Origin: Austropuccinia psidii
Taxonomy: Eukaryota; Basidiomycota; Pucciniomycetes; Pucciniales; Sphaerophragmiaceae
DNA length: 64,000 bases
Direction of reading: 5' to 3'
NCBI GenBank assembly: GCA_023105745.1
Contig: JALGQZ010000007.1
Location: 3,827,592-3,891,591 of the forward strand
Within the stretch, counting starts at the first letter, position 1. Every line of letters starts with the position of its first letter. This document shows, piece after piece, positions 35,841 to 48,765 of this stretch. Position numbers and translations under genes: made by a program. The notes below the pieces were generated by a model that was not told the origin of the DNA, searched no databases, and worked only from the letters and a program-made list of their open reading frames with translations.

Positions 35841-37825
35841 TGTGAGCCTGTGAGGTATGTATAACATACCCATAAGGCCACAAATAACTTTATACACAGT
35901 TAAATTTGTCTTCAACAGACTTTTTAATTGAATTTAAAATAAAAAATAACAAAAAATAAGTATAACTTTTGTTTGGATAAACAAAGTTATGAATATTATG
36001 TCATTTTTGGATTCTACACCAAAAATAACCTAGGGTACATCCATAACGTGTTATACCCAAAAACACTTATTTCTTATGTTATTGGAATATTTAAGAATCT
36101 CACAGTACTAATGTAACTTTTTTAACATTTTTTTAAAATTGGTAAATTTAAGCTTAAATGAGCTTAAATTTAAAGTTGCATAAAGTTTGTGCAAACTTAC
36201 CAAAATTTTAGTTAAAATTGAGGTGTTGTGAATATTTACTTAAGTGGCTAAGGATTTTCCATACAGAATGTAAATCCTGCGTGAGCTCAATTTAAAAGGG
36301 TTTAAGGCCATGGTATGGCTTTAAATAAATAAAAGGGCAAAATCCACGCAGAAAGGTGGGACAAAGGAAAAAGACCAAATAGAGCTGGGGTACCCAACTT
36401 TTTGGATCTGCAAGGATTCAATTAGGGTTTTCCACCTGTATTGGAGGATTTTAAACCTTATTTAGACTTTAATATTAGACTTTGATCCAACATTAAAGTT
36501 CAAACTGGTTTTATCCCAATTTAGACAGGAATTTCAAGCTGCCAAAGGGTAAATCCCAATATGCAGGCTTGAATTTAAGGTTTTAAGAACTTTCAAAACT
36601 TAATTAAGCTTAAAAAGTTAAGGTTACAAGCATTAAAACCTTATCAAAAGTTAAGGTTTGGTGTGTATTGCTATTTTACGTGGAAAAATAGCAATTAATT
36701 CAAAAATTCATTAAAAATCCAATTCTTAATGGATTTGCTTGAAATTTCACCCAGCTTACAATTTAATATTATCTATATATAGATTAAATTTTAAGTATCT
36801 TTTATAAATAAATTTCCTGGGAATTTAGCCTGGAGATTTACTCTTTTAATTAAAGCTCAAAGAAAATTATAGTTTCTTTAAAAATTAATTAAAAATTGAG
36901 TTTAAGAGATTTCTACTTGAAATTCTATTTTTAAGGTGTTCATGTGATTAACCTTAATATAAATAAGTTTATTTATATTCTCTGAAGACATAAAAAGAGT
37001 CTTTTCATCACTGTTTTTGTCCATCATTCATTATCAATCCAATCATATTAGAAATTTAAACAGGTAAAGGTTTATTAAATATAAAATCTTATTATTAAAA
37101 TAATTCTTAAGTTATTTTATTCTTTATTAATTAAAATTAAAGAATTGAAATCATAGAATTCAGATTATTGTTGTAATCACCAATAATACATTTTATTATA
37201 TAAAATTATCATCTTAAATATCTTCTAAAAATCCACAAATTCCTCTTAAAAACTCTTTAATCATAATTTTTATTATAAAAAGTTGTTTTATCTTTAGAAA
37301 TATTGATCTTTGGTGTGTTTTTAACTTATAATTATTATTTAATATAATAACTGTTGGTGTTTAACTTTTTGTATTAAATAAATATTATAAGTAAGTTTTC
37401 TCTAAGGTTCTATATCTTTTTTATCTAGTATTAGTTTTTTTATATAGAATTTTTCTATAAGAATTATTTCTGCAGAGTGCGTGTTTTAATTCTTTTATAA
37501 ATAATATTTATATTATTTATAAGTGGTTAATATTCATATTTTCCATGTGCAATTGTCTCATTAAGAGCTTTACACTTCTTATTGTTATAATTGTCAGTGA
37601 CTATAACAATAATAGAATAATTCTAATTTATTATAATTATTATATTTCTTCTTATTATTATATTTTTATAATAATAATTAAATTTTTTTTTATATAATTA
37701 TTTTCAATAATCATATTTTAATTCGTGGTTATAGTATTTCATTATATTATATATTTCTACTGAGGACAGTCATAGTACTCTTGATATTGCTACTATTATC
37801 AAGCTTTTCATAGACAAACCTTACA
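35841..37825 (+). repeat. 5' LTR of element C with internal deletion
   Basis: This LTR is 1985 bases against 2172 for its partner. Nearly all the difference is one deletion of roughly 190 bases at about 36978, where TTTATATT joins directly to CTCTGAAGACATAAA; the partner keeps the bases between. It starts TGTGAGCCTGTGAGG and ends AAACCTTACA. Confidence 0.93.
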
Positions 37826-37827
37826 TT

Positions 37828-37843
37828 TGGGGGCCTGGCCGTG
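37828..37843 (+). other. Primer binding site of element C
   Basis: TGGGGGCCTGGCCGTG follows the LTR after two bases, identical to the site in A, and the adjoining ATTTT extends the tRNA-like complement in the same way. Confidence 0.7.
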
Positions 37844-38374
37844 ATTTTAACCAATTTTTGGGACATAAATCATATTCTAGACCTTATTTTACTGTTTTTT
37901 GACGTAAAATTGCCATATTTATGTTAATATTGGATCTTTTGGGACTTATCCCTTATAAATAATCTTTATAATATTCATAAAGTTATTTCTTATTAAGAAT
38001 ATTGTTTGAAACAATATACTATTGAGTTACTTGGAATAAATTTCTTTTGTCTAACTCGTGGCTTTTTCATATCACAGACTTGAAATTTATTCTTTGAGTG
38101 GTTCTAGTATAAAGTGAATAATAATACAATTTTGATCAATAAACTTGTTAATTGCATAATTATTATTTCTTTAAAGAAAATATAAAAAATCAAATAAAAA
38201 ATCAAAAAATTAAAACTCTTTACTAAAAATATTTTTTCCTTTATCTTAGACGTTTTTCTTGATTTTTGACGTTATTTGCCATAAGTTACATTAAAACAAC
38301 TTTATTCAATAAGTTGAGTTTATAAGTTATTTTTATTGTTTGATAAAATAACTCATTTTTTTATTTTTCTCTAG

Positions 38375-39310
38375 TTTCATCAATTTGAGACAGCTCTTCA
38401 GACTCTGAAGCCTCAGAGTCTAGTATAGAAATTCAAACTAGCCCCACACCAAGGGGTTTGATAACCAAAGAACCCTTCAAAGGTCCAGAAGGTGAATTCA
38501 ATTCATTCTTAGTCTATTTTTTCTTAAAATTGACGTGAAATGACTCCTACTAGAAGTGGAAGTAATTACTTCATCCAATCAAATGGATCTGGAACAGGAC
38601 ATTCCAGTCACAAATCCAAAAGACAAGAATGTCAGCCCAGAGGAGAGGCACAAATGGAGGATGCCAGAACTTCCACCAGTTCCCAAAGGTTAGCCAGCAC
38701 CTTTGAAACTCTTATTGAGAGTCCAGAAGCTGACATAACTGCTATTTCTGTTAGACCTGAATCATTTCCAACAGGCATCAGTGGAGATTTACCAGTCTCA
38801 GTACAAGAACTGGTTTATGGCTGCAAAACAGCAAGAGTGGGAACTTCTCCCAAGTCTTTGGATAGGCACAATGAACTCTTATCTTCAAGTGAAGAAGTTC
38901 ATGGGGCCAGAAAAGACAGAAGAACATCTGAAGGGTTGGACACCAATGTCTTGCAAAGGACAAGTCCAACAGATAAAAGCTTGGTTGAAAAACCAAAGTA
39001 TGTTATCAGAGGATCAGAAGAAGAAGCTGGCCCAAGGCAAGGAAAACAGCCCAGTGGAAGCTCCCCAAGCATCCACCAGCAAAAATACGCCTCAACCAGT
39101 GCCAAGCAAGCCCCAAAGACCAATCAGAAGGGAAAGCAAAAAGCAAACGGAAAGGAAAAGCCCAAATGGAACAAGCCTTACGCACAGAATTACAGAATCC
39201 CAAAGATAGAAAAGACAGCCATGGACAATGTGTTCAATATGCCAAGAGCTCTGATGGACTTCAAAAACAAGAAGGAGGAAAGATTGAACCAATCTTTCCC
39301 AAAGAAATAG
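38375..39310 (+). pseudogene. ORF1 of element C, decayed
   Basis: Exon 38375-38491, intron 38492-38553 (GTGAAT...CTAG) and the following exon correspond to A's ORF1. A TGA replaces an arginine codon of A near the start of the first exon; further stops include TAG near 38690 and the TAA shared with A. A ten-base deletion near 39105 throws the frame, so the conserved tail ([15 protein letters not shown], ending PKK at TAG 39308) is read in continuation of the ORF2 frame here. [12 protein letters not shown] is preserved. Confidence 0.65.
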
Positions 39311-42300
39311 ATCTTGTTAAGCTTCCAACTCAATTTGAATCTTGTAATAAAGAAATTATGACAAAGTCTAAAACATTTGAGTATATCCAACAAAAATTGG
39401 GTAATGAGATATTAAAAGTAAAAGACCAAAAAAAACCATTATTGGCCTTGAAAATGTTAATAAAGACAATATTTTGTCTTTGACGCAAATTTGTGCAAGA
39501 ATTGAGTCTAAAGTTACTTTGCTCAATCAACCAGATGACAATTCAATTTCTTTTATAACTGGACAGTTAAGAGAATTGAAATTACAAGTTCAAAACTTGG
39601 AAAATTCAACTGGTCACAATGCAGCTCTTTTCCAAGAACAATTGGAAAAAAGTGATAAAGCAAGACTTGAATTGAAAGAAGACATTAAATCAAGTATTAA
39701 TAATATATCACTAAAAAATGAATTGACAAGGAAATCCACACCAATTCTTGACAGAAATGTGCTTAACTTGAATAATGATTCACATCATACAATTTCAAGT
39801 AAAGATGTGGAAACTGTTTGCAATTTCAAAGACATTCCAAAATTAGAGGAATGGCCAACCTTCAATGGTGAAGGAGAATATAATCTTATGGAATTTATGA
39901 AAACAATTGATATGTTTAAAGAAGACTTTAACATACCAGATGAATACATAAGTGCCAGATTACACTCATTATTTACCAGATCAGCAAAGAAATGGTATTA
40001 CAAAATGAGACAACACCATGGTAAACATTTCTGGCCTTGGTGGAAAGAACAAATTATTTCCAAATGGGCAAATGATTCCTGGAAATTTAGAATGGAAAAT
40101 TCTTTTGAAGAAGCCATTTTTAATATTGAGAGGAACAGGCCCATGTCTTGGCTTCTTAAACAGAAGTACAGATTAACTGCCCTTCATCCTGATATGTCTG
40201 AAACAATGGTACATAAAAGGATATTAAGAAAGTGTGGTGGTGACCTTGAGCATTCTATAAGAAGAAGATGTATTGAGCCTTGCTCTACAGAAGATTATAT
40301 AAATGCTATAGAGGACATCACTACTAGAACAAAAATTGGAAGAAATTGGTCTAAATCCCCAATAGACAATAAGACTAATGGGAAACCAATTTCAAAGCCA
40401 AATAAGCCACAAGACTGACTTCCTTTGAAATGTCACAAATGTGGAAGTACATCTCATTTAGCAAGCACTTGCCCAAAAAAGACAAGAATCAATGAGATAA
40501 ATGTTGAAAAAGTCAAAGACACAAAAGAAACAACTGATGTATCTTTGCATGAAAGTGATTCTGAGCCTTCAGAAGAAGAAGAAGTACCAGAAGATCTTAG
40601 TATAGAAAGCATTAATGTTTCTTTTGAAGTAACTGAGGTACACACTCATTTAACACAGTATAGTGATGAATGTATGGATCTCATACATGTGCAAGATGCT
40701 AAAATGCAGAAAACCAAACCTGCCAGAGGTGAAGGTTATACAGCTGGTTCATCTTGTATCACTAATATTGTGATACACAACAAAGAAGCAAAGATACAAC
40801 TTGACTCAGGTGCTTTTTGCACTTGTGTTGGAAAGGATTATCTTGAAAAAGTTTGTAGCAATTGGCAAGACAAATTAATTCCAATTGAAGGTATAACATT
40901 CAGCAGTGCTAGCCAAAATATGCACCCCTTGGGTATATTTGAAGCAGCAATAATATTTCCTCATCCTGCAGGAAGTATAATATTGAAAGTTGAAATTATT
41001 GTCATGAATAATTGTACTTCACAACACTTTATACTTGGGAATGATTATCTCAATATTTACGGTATTGATATTAATAATCATAAAGGCAGGTAATTAACTA
41101 TAGGGGAAAATAAAAGACAAAAATTTTCTTTTCCTCCAGAAAAAAGAGAAATTACTGTCATTAAACAAGTGAAAAATCTTAATAAGGAAAAATTTGTGTC
41201 AAGTCAATTAATTGAAGCACAAATTGATCCTGAATTAACACTAGAAATGAAGGAAGAGCTTATTGAAATTTTATTTCAATACAGGGAAGCCTTTTCTTCA
41301 GATAATGAACCACTTGGAGCTATAAAAGGCCATGAAGTGGACATTATGCTCAATGTGGAAAGGCCTTATCCGCCACTATTAAGAAGACCAGCTTACCCAG
41401 CTAGCCCTAGGGCTAGAGAAGCATTAGAAAGTCATATTAATGGACTAATGAAACTGGGAGTTCTTAGAAAGGTTGGACACAATGAGGAGCTAGAAGTCAC
41501 AACTCCAGTAATCATTACTTGGAATAATGATAAGTCAAGGATGGTTGGTGATTTTAGAGCACTGAATACCTATACTATTCCATACAGGTATCCAATTCCT
41601 AGAATTCATGAGACTTTGACTCAATTATCCAAAGCAAGATTCATTACTTCCATGGATGCTCTGAAAGGCTTTCATCAGAATGTTTTGACACCTCATGCTA
41701 GGAAATTATTGAGAATAATTGCTCATTGTGGGATTTATGAGTATTTGAGCATGCCTTTTGGTATTAAAAATGCACCCTCTGATTATCAGACAATGTTGAA
41801 TACCATCTTCCCACATTAATTGTCAGAAGGATGGTTAATAATTTATATTGATGACATTATCATTTGTTCAGAAACCCGCAATTACATTTAGAGAGACTTA
41901 TAATAGTCGTTAAGAAAATTCTTCAAGTGAACATGAAAATATCTCTTAAGAAATGTAATTTTGGGTTTCATGAGTTAAAAGCTCTAGGATGTAGTTTCAG
42001 GACTGAGCCTTGGTGTTGACAAAAACAAAGTGGATGCAGATTTACTGAAACAAATGCCCCAGAACAAAAAAGAAATGATGTCTTTTTTAGGGTTTTCCAG
42101 TTATTACAGGCAACATCTTAAAGATTTTGCAATCCATGCCAGATAATTATAAAGAATTTGTGATCAACAAACTGTTTTTGAAATGACGCAGGAGAGGATT
42201 TAAGCATATGATAAAATCAAGTATTCCTTGACCAATGCACCATTATTATTGATGCCATACTGGAAACTTCCTTTTCAGCTGTATATTGATGCATGTGGTG

Positions 42301-44270
42301 AAGGTTTAGGAGCTGCTATTCATCAAGTTCAAATTGTCAACGACAAACCTTATGAAGGTCCAATTTTTTTTATTTCAAGACAAATTAAACTTACTGAGGC
42401 CAGATATGGAGCTAGCCAAATGGAGTGCTTTTGCCTTGTTTGGGCTTTGGAAAAACTTCATTACTATCTTGATGGTAGTGTGTTTGAAGTAATTACTGAT
42501 TGTAATGCAGTAAAATCACTTCTTAACATGAAAACTCCAAACAGACACATGTTAAGATGGCAGATTGCTATACAGGAGTATAGAGGCAATATGACCATAG
42601 TACATAAAGCTGGATATATTCATAAGAATGCTGATGGCCTAAGTAGATGGGCATTACCAAATACACCTGACAACCCTGCCTATGTTCCTACAAGTGCAGA
42701 ACCTCAAATTCCAATTGAAGGAATTAATATCACGGATGTTGGAACAGAACTCTTAGAAGAAGTTAGAGAAAGCTATAAGCAAGATAAGAATTGGCATATT
42801 CTTACTGCTCTACTTGAAAAAGACTGCAAAGATGCAGAATTGGCTAATTCTCTGGATGATATTTGGAAAACATCTTATGACAACGGAAGATTCCATTTAT
42901 TTGATGGTATATTATACCATAGTTCTAAACACACATGTGTCATGGTCCTATGTAGTAGGATGTTGATTAACACAATACTACTAGAATGCCATGATAACAT
43001 TTATTCTGGACATCTGTCTGAAGACAGAACAATGGAAAGAATTAAGACATGTGCCTGGTGGCCATCTTGGAGAAAAGATGTCATTGAGTACTGTCACAGT
43101 TGTATTTCCAGAAAGCCGATACGCTACTGGTAAAGGATTTGGCTTAATGATCCATATTCAAGAACCAAGTACCCCATGGGAAGTGGTTCACATGGATTGG
43201 TAACTGCCCTACCACCTGGAGGTGATAAAAGCTACAATGCATGTCTTGTTATTGTGGACAGATATTGCAAAACACCAATCTTTTTACCATGTCACAAAGA
43301 GGACACAGCTATGGATACAGCTCTTTTGATCTGGAATAGAGTAATATCCCATACTGGTCTCTTTAAAAACATCATTAGTGACAGAGACCCAAAATTTAAA
43401 TCAGCCTTATGGACTAATTTACATAAGCTTTTGGGTGCAAAACTATCATTCTCAACAGCATACCATCCACAAACAGATGGGCTGGCAGAAAGAATGATTC
43501 AAACCTTTGAGGACATGATCAGAAGATTTTGTGCTTATGGCCTGGAGTTTAAAGATTCTGATGGCTTTACCCATGATTGGTGCACTCTTATACCAGCATT
43601 GGAATTAGCCTACAAGACCTCCATCCATGCTTCAACAGGAAAAACTCCTGCAATGTTGGAGAAAGGATGGAACCCCAAACTTCCAGCTGATACTTTGAAA
43701 AAAGACCTGATTGATATTCATCCAACTGCATCAATCTTTAAGTTATTGCTTGATAAAGCAAGACATCATGCAAATCAAAGCATGAATAATGCTTTTGAAT
43801 ATGCTAAACAGAAATGGGATAAAAGTCATAAGACCCCAGAATTCAAAGTAGGGGACTTAATACTAGTTTCAACCTTGAACTTTAGTAATATTAAAGACCC
43901 AAAGAAATTCAAAGATTCCTTTGCAGGACCATTTATTATTAAAGCCCTTCATGGGACAAATTCAGTACAAATACAACTGACAGTAAAACTGGAAAAAAAA
44001 CATCCAACTTTCCCTGTCAGTCTAGTAAAGCATTACAATTCAAGTGATAAAGAATTATTTCCTTTGAGAAATGAAACACCCTTAGAAGTACCCCCACTAG
44101 ATCAAAGTGAGGATAAAAAGGTACTAAAAGTCTTGAAAGAAAGAAGACTTAGGGGAAAACATGAAAGAGAATACTTAGTCAGGTATAAAAATCCACAACA
44201 TGAAGATGAATGGATTGTAGAAGGCAAAATACCTGATTCCCAAAAGTTTCTCAGAAGATTCAGACATTAG
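38540..44270 (+). pseudogene. ORF2 (Gag-Pol) of element C, many lesions
   Basis: The start [10 protein letters not shown] again lies in the ORF1 intron. Pieces include Gag (39474-40418), CCHC knuckle (~40428), protease DSGA (~40803), RT (to ~42000), RNase H (~42280), integrase zinc finger and core, and a chromodomain-like end (~44130-44260). Lesions visible by comparison with A are the ten-base deletion near 39105, TGA 40416, TAA 41091, TAA 41817, small deletions around 41870-42000, stops near 42145 and 42200, and shifts near 43110 and 43200. Protein function is lost. Confidence 0.92.
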
Positions 44271-44426
44271 AGAAGACCAATTTCTCAATGAAAACTTTGA
44301 ATTGTGTGCTTTACATACTTGAAAGTATAAGTAGAGAGGTGGGACAGTGGATTATACCCCCCCAAATAACTTGGGGCTATACTACAAAAGAAAAATTGTG
44401 GTACAATTTTTTTTGGTGGTAGGGAA

Positions 44427-46598
44427 TGTGAGCTTGTGAGGTATGTATAACATATCCATAAGGCCACAAATAGCTTTATACACAGTAGAATTTGTCTTCA
44501 GCAAACTTTTTAATTGAATTTAAAATAAATAATAACAAAAAATAAGTGTAACTTTTTTTTGGATAAACAAAGTTATAAATATTATGTCATTTTTGGATTC
44601 TACAACAAAAATAACCTAGGGTACATCCATAAGGTGTTATACCCAAAACACTTATTTCTTATGTTGTTGGAAGATTTAAGAATCTCACAGTACTAATGTA
44701 GCTATTTTAACATTTTTTTAAAATTATTGAATTTAAGCTTAAATAAGCTTAAATTTGAAGTTTCACAAAGTTTATGCAAACTTACCAAAATTTTGATTAA
44801 AATTGAGGTGTTGTGTATATTTACTGAATTGGCTAAGGATTTTCCATACAGAATGTAAATCCTGCGTGAGCTCAATTTAAAAGGGTTTAAGGCCATAGTA
44901 TGGCTTTAAATGAATAAAAGGGCAAAATCCATGCAGAAAGGTGGGACAAAGGAAAAAGACCAAATAGAGCTGCGGTACCCAACGTTTTGGATCTGCAAGG
45001 ATTCAATTAAGGTTGTGCACCTGTAATGGAGGATTTTCAACCTTATTTAAACTTTAAGATTAGACTTTGATCCAACATTAAATTTTAAACTGGTTTTATC
45101 CCAATTTAGACAGGAATTTCCAGCTGCCAAAGGGTAAATCCCAATATTCAGGCTTGAATTTAAGGTTTTAAGAGCTTTCAAAACTTAATTAAGCTTAAAA
45201 AGCTTAAATAAGCTCAAAACGTTAAGCTTACAAGCATTGAAACCTTATCAAAAGTTAAGGTTTGGTGTGTATTGCCATTTTATGTGGAAAAATAGCAATA
45301 ACTTCAAAAATTCATTCAAAATCCAATTCTTAATGGATTTGCTTTAAAACTTTACACAGCTTACAATTTAATATTATCTATATATAGATTAAATTCAAAG
45401 TATCTTTTATAAATTAATTTCCTGGGTATTAAGCCTGGAAATTTACTTCTTTAATTAAAGCTCAAAGAAAATTATAATTTCTTTGAAAATTAATTAAAAA
45501 TTAACTTTAAGAGATTTCTGCTTCAAACTCTATTTTTAAGTTGTTCATATGATTAAATTTAATATAAATAAGTTTATTTATATTGAAAACTTAAAATAAT
45601 TAGTTTAAATGAGGATTAAAGCTACATGGAGTTAGGAATAACACTGATAACTTTAAATTGGAATTAAAAATAAGCTGCCTTAAGTTGAGAACTTTATTTT
45701 TAAGCATGGTTTTTCAGTTTTGACGTGAGCACGCCCTATATATTCATTATGAATCATGAGAGATGCTCTGAAGACATAAAAAGAGTCTTTTCATCACTGT
45801 TTTGTCCATCATTCATTGTCAATCCAGTTATATTAGAAATTTAAACAGGTAAAGTTTTATTCAATATAAAATCTTATTATTAAAGGAATTCTCAAGTGAT
45901 TTTATTCTTTATTAATTAAAATTAAAGAATTGAAATAATGGAATTTAGATTATTGTTGTAATCATCAATAATATATTTTATTATATAAAATTATCATCTT
46001 AAATATCTTCTAGAAATCCACAAATTCCTCTTAAAAACTCTTTAATCATAATTTTTATTATAAAAAGTTGTTTTATCTTTAAAAATATTTTTTTGGTGTG
46101 TTTTTAACTTATAATTATTATTTAATATAATAACTGTTGTTGTTTGACTTGTATCAAATAAATATTGAAAGTAAGTTTTCTCTAAAGTTCTATATCTTTT
46201 TTATCTAGTATTAGTTTTTTATATAGAATTTTATTCTATAAGAATTATTTCTGAACAGTGTTTGTTTTAATTCTTTTATAAATAATATTTATATTATTTA
46301 TAAGTGGTTAATATTCATATTTTCTGTGGGTAATTGTCTCATTAAGAGCTTTACACTTCTTATTGTTATAACTTTCAGTGACTATAACAATAATAGAATA
46401 ATTTTAATTTATTATAATTTTATTATTATTATATTTCATAATAATAATTAAATTTATTTTTTTTATATAATTATTTTTAATAATTATATTTAATTTTGTG
46501 GTTATAATATTTTATTATATTATATATTTCTACTGAGGACAGTCATAGTACTCTTGATATTGCTACTATTATCAAGAGTTTCATAGACAAACCTTACA
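44427..46598 (+). repeat. 3' LTR of element C
   Basis: The LTR is 2172 bases. It is preceded by a purine-rich tract (GGTGGTAGGGAA) and starts TGTGAGCTTGTGAGG, with one change from the family start. It ends AAACCTTACA immediately before CAAAT. It retains the segment deleted in the 5' partner. Confidence 0.94.
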
Positions 46599-46603
46599 CA
46601 AAT

Positions 46604-47852
46604 ACTCCAATCAAGTGCTCATAACCCCATGTGGCTGAGGCTTGTGCTGGCCCCAACATTGGAAGAGTTCGGGAATATGATCAGCAAAATGATGATTTGG
46701 TTTACTTTTCTGTTTTGGGAACAGGTGTTGATTGCAAAGGCGGAATTCTTTCCAATGTTCAGCAAATGCAGTTGCATCATCTATTGAAACAGTCCAACTT
46801 GTGGAAATGTTGATAGGACTAATCAAATGGAATTTATTCTTGGTTAGTTCATTTGCAAGCTCTTCTTACTGACCCATTTTTCTTTGGGTGTTGGTGGATT
46901 GGTGTGCATCTAGTGACATCTGTTGACTGAGCATTCAAAATGGAATATAGACCTTATATAAGAGAGCCCATTCAGCGGCCTTTAAGCTACCATGAGAGGG
47001 GGAACCCATGTTGCAAGGTACTCTGGTCCATGATGAGGGAACTATGGTCTCAGATATGATTTGTCAGAGATGCTCCAGAGCCTAACCCTTGATATGGTGA
47101 TCACTCAGTGCAGTGATATCCAATTCAGTGGGGATGTAATCCGCATCAAATGAAGGAATCTCTGTAGAACCACTAGATGGATGTTCTGTGTGAGGGATGG
47201 GCATTGGGAAGTAGTGGGGAGTGGCCCATTCATTCTTTTTGCTGCGTCTCTTCTCAGGGAGTGGGCCTCTCTCAATGTGATTTTATCAAGAGAGCTGTTG
47301 AAGGTCATGGAATGTGAGTCTGAACTGTTGGTGTCATTGGATTTCCTGCCAGACCTGAAGTAAATTTTTTATTTGGACTTTGGAATGCACAATTTGAAAG
47401 TTGCATGATCCTTCAAAATTCCAAGTATTAAATTATGCATTATGTCAAGATTAACCATTCTGGTTGCATCCAAATATGGAAGGTCTTCCAAAATTGAATA
47501 TCACACTCCATACTCAGAGAAAATTGCTTGTCTTTGTTGTGTGGTTGCCCAAAGCCATTTGGCAATGGTTGATTTATGATTTTGGTATGAGCATGTGTAG
47601 TGAAATTGAGGACCAATCTCTTCAATTTGAGCTTTGTGAATGGTACAGAAATTACAAAAGTGGTTGCCTGAATGGGAAATAAATCCAGTGAGCTTGTGCA
47701 TGGCAACCACGTCTGCAATGGCTGTGAGGATGGCAACACAGATAAAGGATCCTGAAGGACCTGTTGAGGTGGGTGAAAAATAGTAACCTTTCCATAGCTC
47801 TTTGAGCTTGTTGATGAGTGCCATTAAGTAATTGGCTTTTTCATTAATTTTA
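46604..47852 (-). pseudogene. Plavaka-type (Tnp2-like) transposase, N-terminal side
   Basis: Minus-strand codons from ~47850 read ANYLMALINKLKELWKGYYF, then AILTAIADVVAMHKLTGF and HFCNFCTIH (47501), followed by LEDLPYLDATRMVNLDIMHN (~47410, the D-x-M-H-N motif of this group) and NHHFADHIPEL with its YEHLIG continuation (~46700-46610). These are hallmarks of the Plavaka/CACTA-related transposases common in basidiomycetes. Frames are broken by stops. Element C later split the gene. The N-terminus is cut where B sequence begins. Confidence 0.7.
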
Positions 47853-47853
47853 G

Positions 47854-48765
47854 TGTCTGACAACGTGGTAAGACAAGAAAACATTGAAACAGCCTCAACA
47901 GTAACCAGCATTATCCCTGCCAGTACTGTTAATTCTGATCATAATAGTACTGTTATTGTGACTCAAAATAACCAGCCTGAACCAATATCTTCTGAATTGA
48001 TTAACTTGGACATAAGTAATACCCTTCAGAAAGCTAAAAATTTGGCCAATAGTAAGTTTTTTGACGTAAAAATACTATTTTAAGCCTTTTTAACCATAAT
48101 TATGCCTTCAACCAGGTCAGGAGCCAGCTACAACCCCTCAAGCAGCTCCCAAAAAGGTAATAGACGTGAATATGGCAGAGGCCAACCAGGTACAGAAGGA
48201 AAAGGGTCAGTTGATGACTTCCAAACAACTAAAATGGGTCATTCTGAAGCTGATAATACCATTTTACCTTCAAAAAGAGCTGACACCGCCACAACAAGCC
48301 TCTGTGGACATATACAAAGCCAGCCACAGTGCATACAACAATGCACTTCAATTCAAGGAGTATCAGATCCTTGCAGACCTGTGGAAGAGTTGCATGAATT
48401 CTTACCTGACAGTAAGAAAATTCTTGGGCCATCCCAACACTTGCAAATTGCTCAATGGATGGCATCCATTGATGGAGAAGAAAAACATGATGCTTTTGAC
48501 ACTAGAATGGAGGAAAAACAACCCTCCACCACCCAAACCAGTGCCAAAAACAGCCCCAGTGGCCAGCAGCAGCAATTCCAACGTGAAAAAGCAGCCACAA
48601 ACTCCAAACAAGGGCAAAGGGAAGGCACCAGCCCCAAAACCTTACAGCCAGGGCTACAGAATCCCAAAGATTCAGCAGGATGCCATGGAAAATGTATTTC
48701 AGATGGCCAGAACCATGATGGAATTACAGAAGAAGGAGGAAGCCAGATTAAGGTTCCAGAAATGA
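47854..48765 (+). CDS. ORF1 of element B, spliced accessory protein overlapping gag-pol
   Basis: Exon 47854-48051, intron 48052-48115 (GTAAGT...CCAG, 64 nt) and exon 48116-48765 join in phase and stay open to the stop at 48763. The product (>280 residues; upstream exon missing here) is Pro/Thr/Asn-rich first, then a compact region with [12 protein letters not shown] and NGWHP, a Lys/Pro-rich linker, and a helical tail [15 protein letters not shown]. The second exon overlaps ORF2 in another frame. Against A's copy, most codon changes around MNSYL are synonymous in this frame. No known domain was recognised. It could be a nucleic-acid-binding or assembly factor, but that is a guess. The initiator ATG is not located. 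Confidence 0.65.

Larger units (their letters stand above)
35841..46598 (+). mobile_element. Gypsy element C, A-family, old and decayed
   Basis: LTRs at 35841-37825 and 44427-46598 are flanked by the exact duplication CAAAT (35836-35840 and 46599-46603). Layout equals that of A: primer site, leader, ORF1, ORF2, purine tract. About 25 differences in the first ~370 bases of its LTRs, against about 4 for A, mark it as clearly older. ORF2 has many stops and shifts. It inserted in the minus-strand Plavaka-type gene. Confidence 0.95.
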
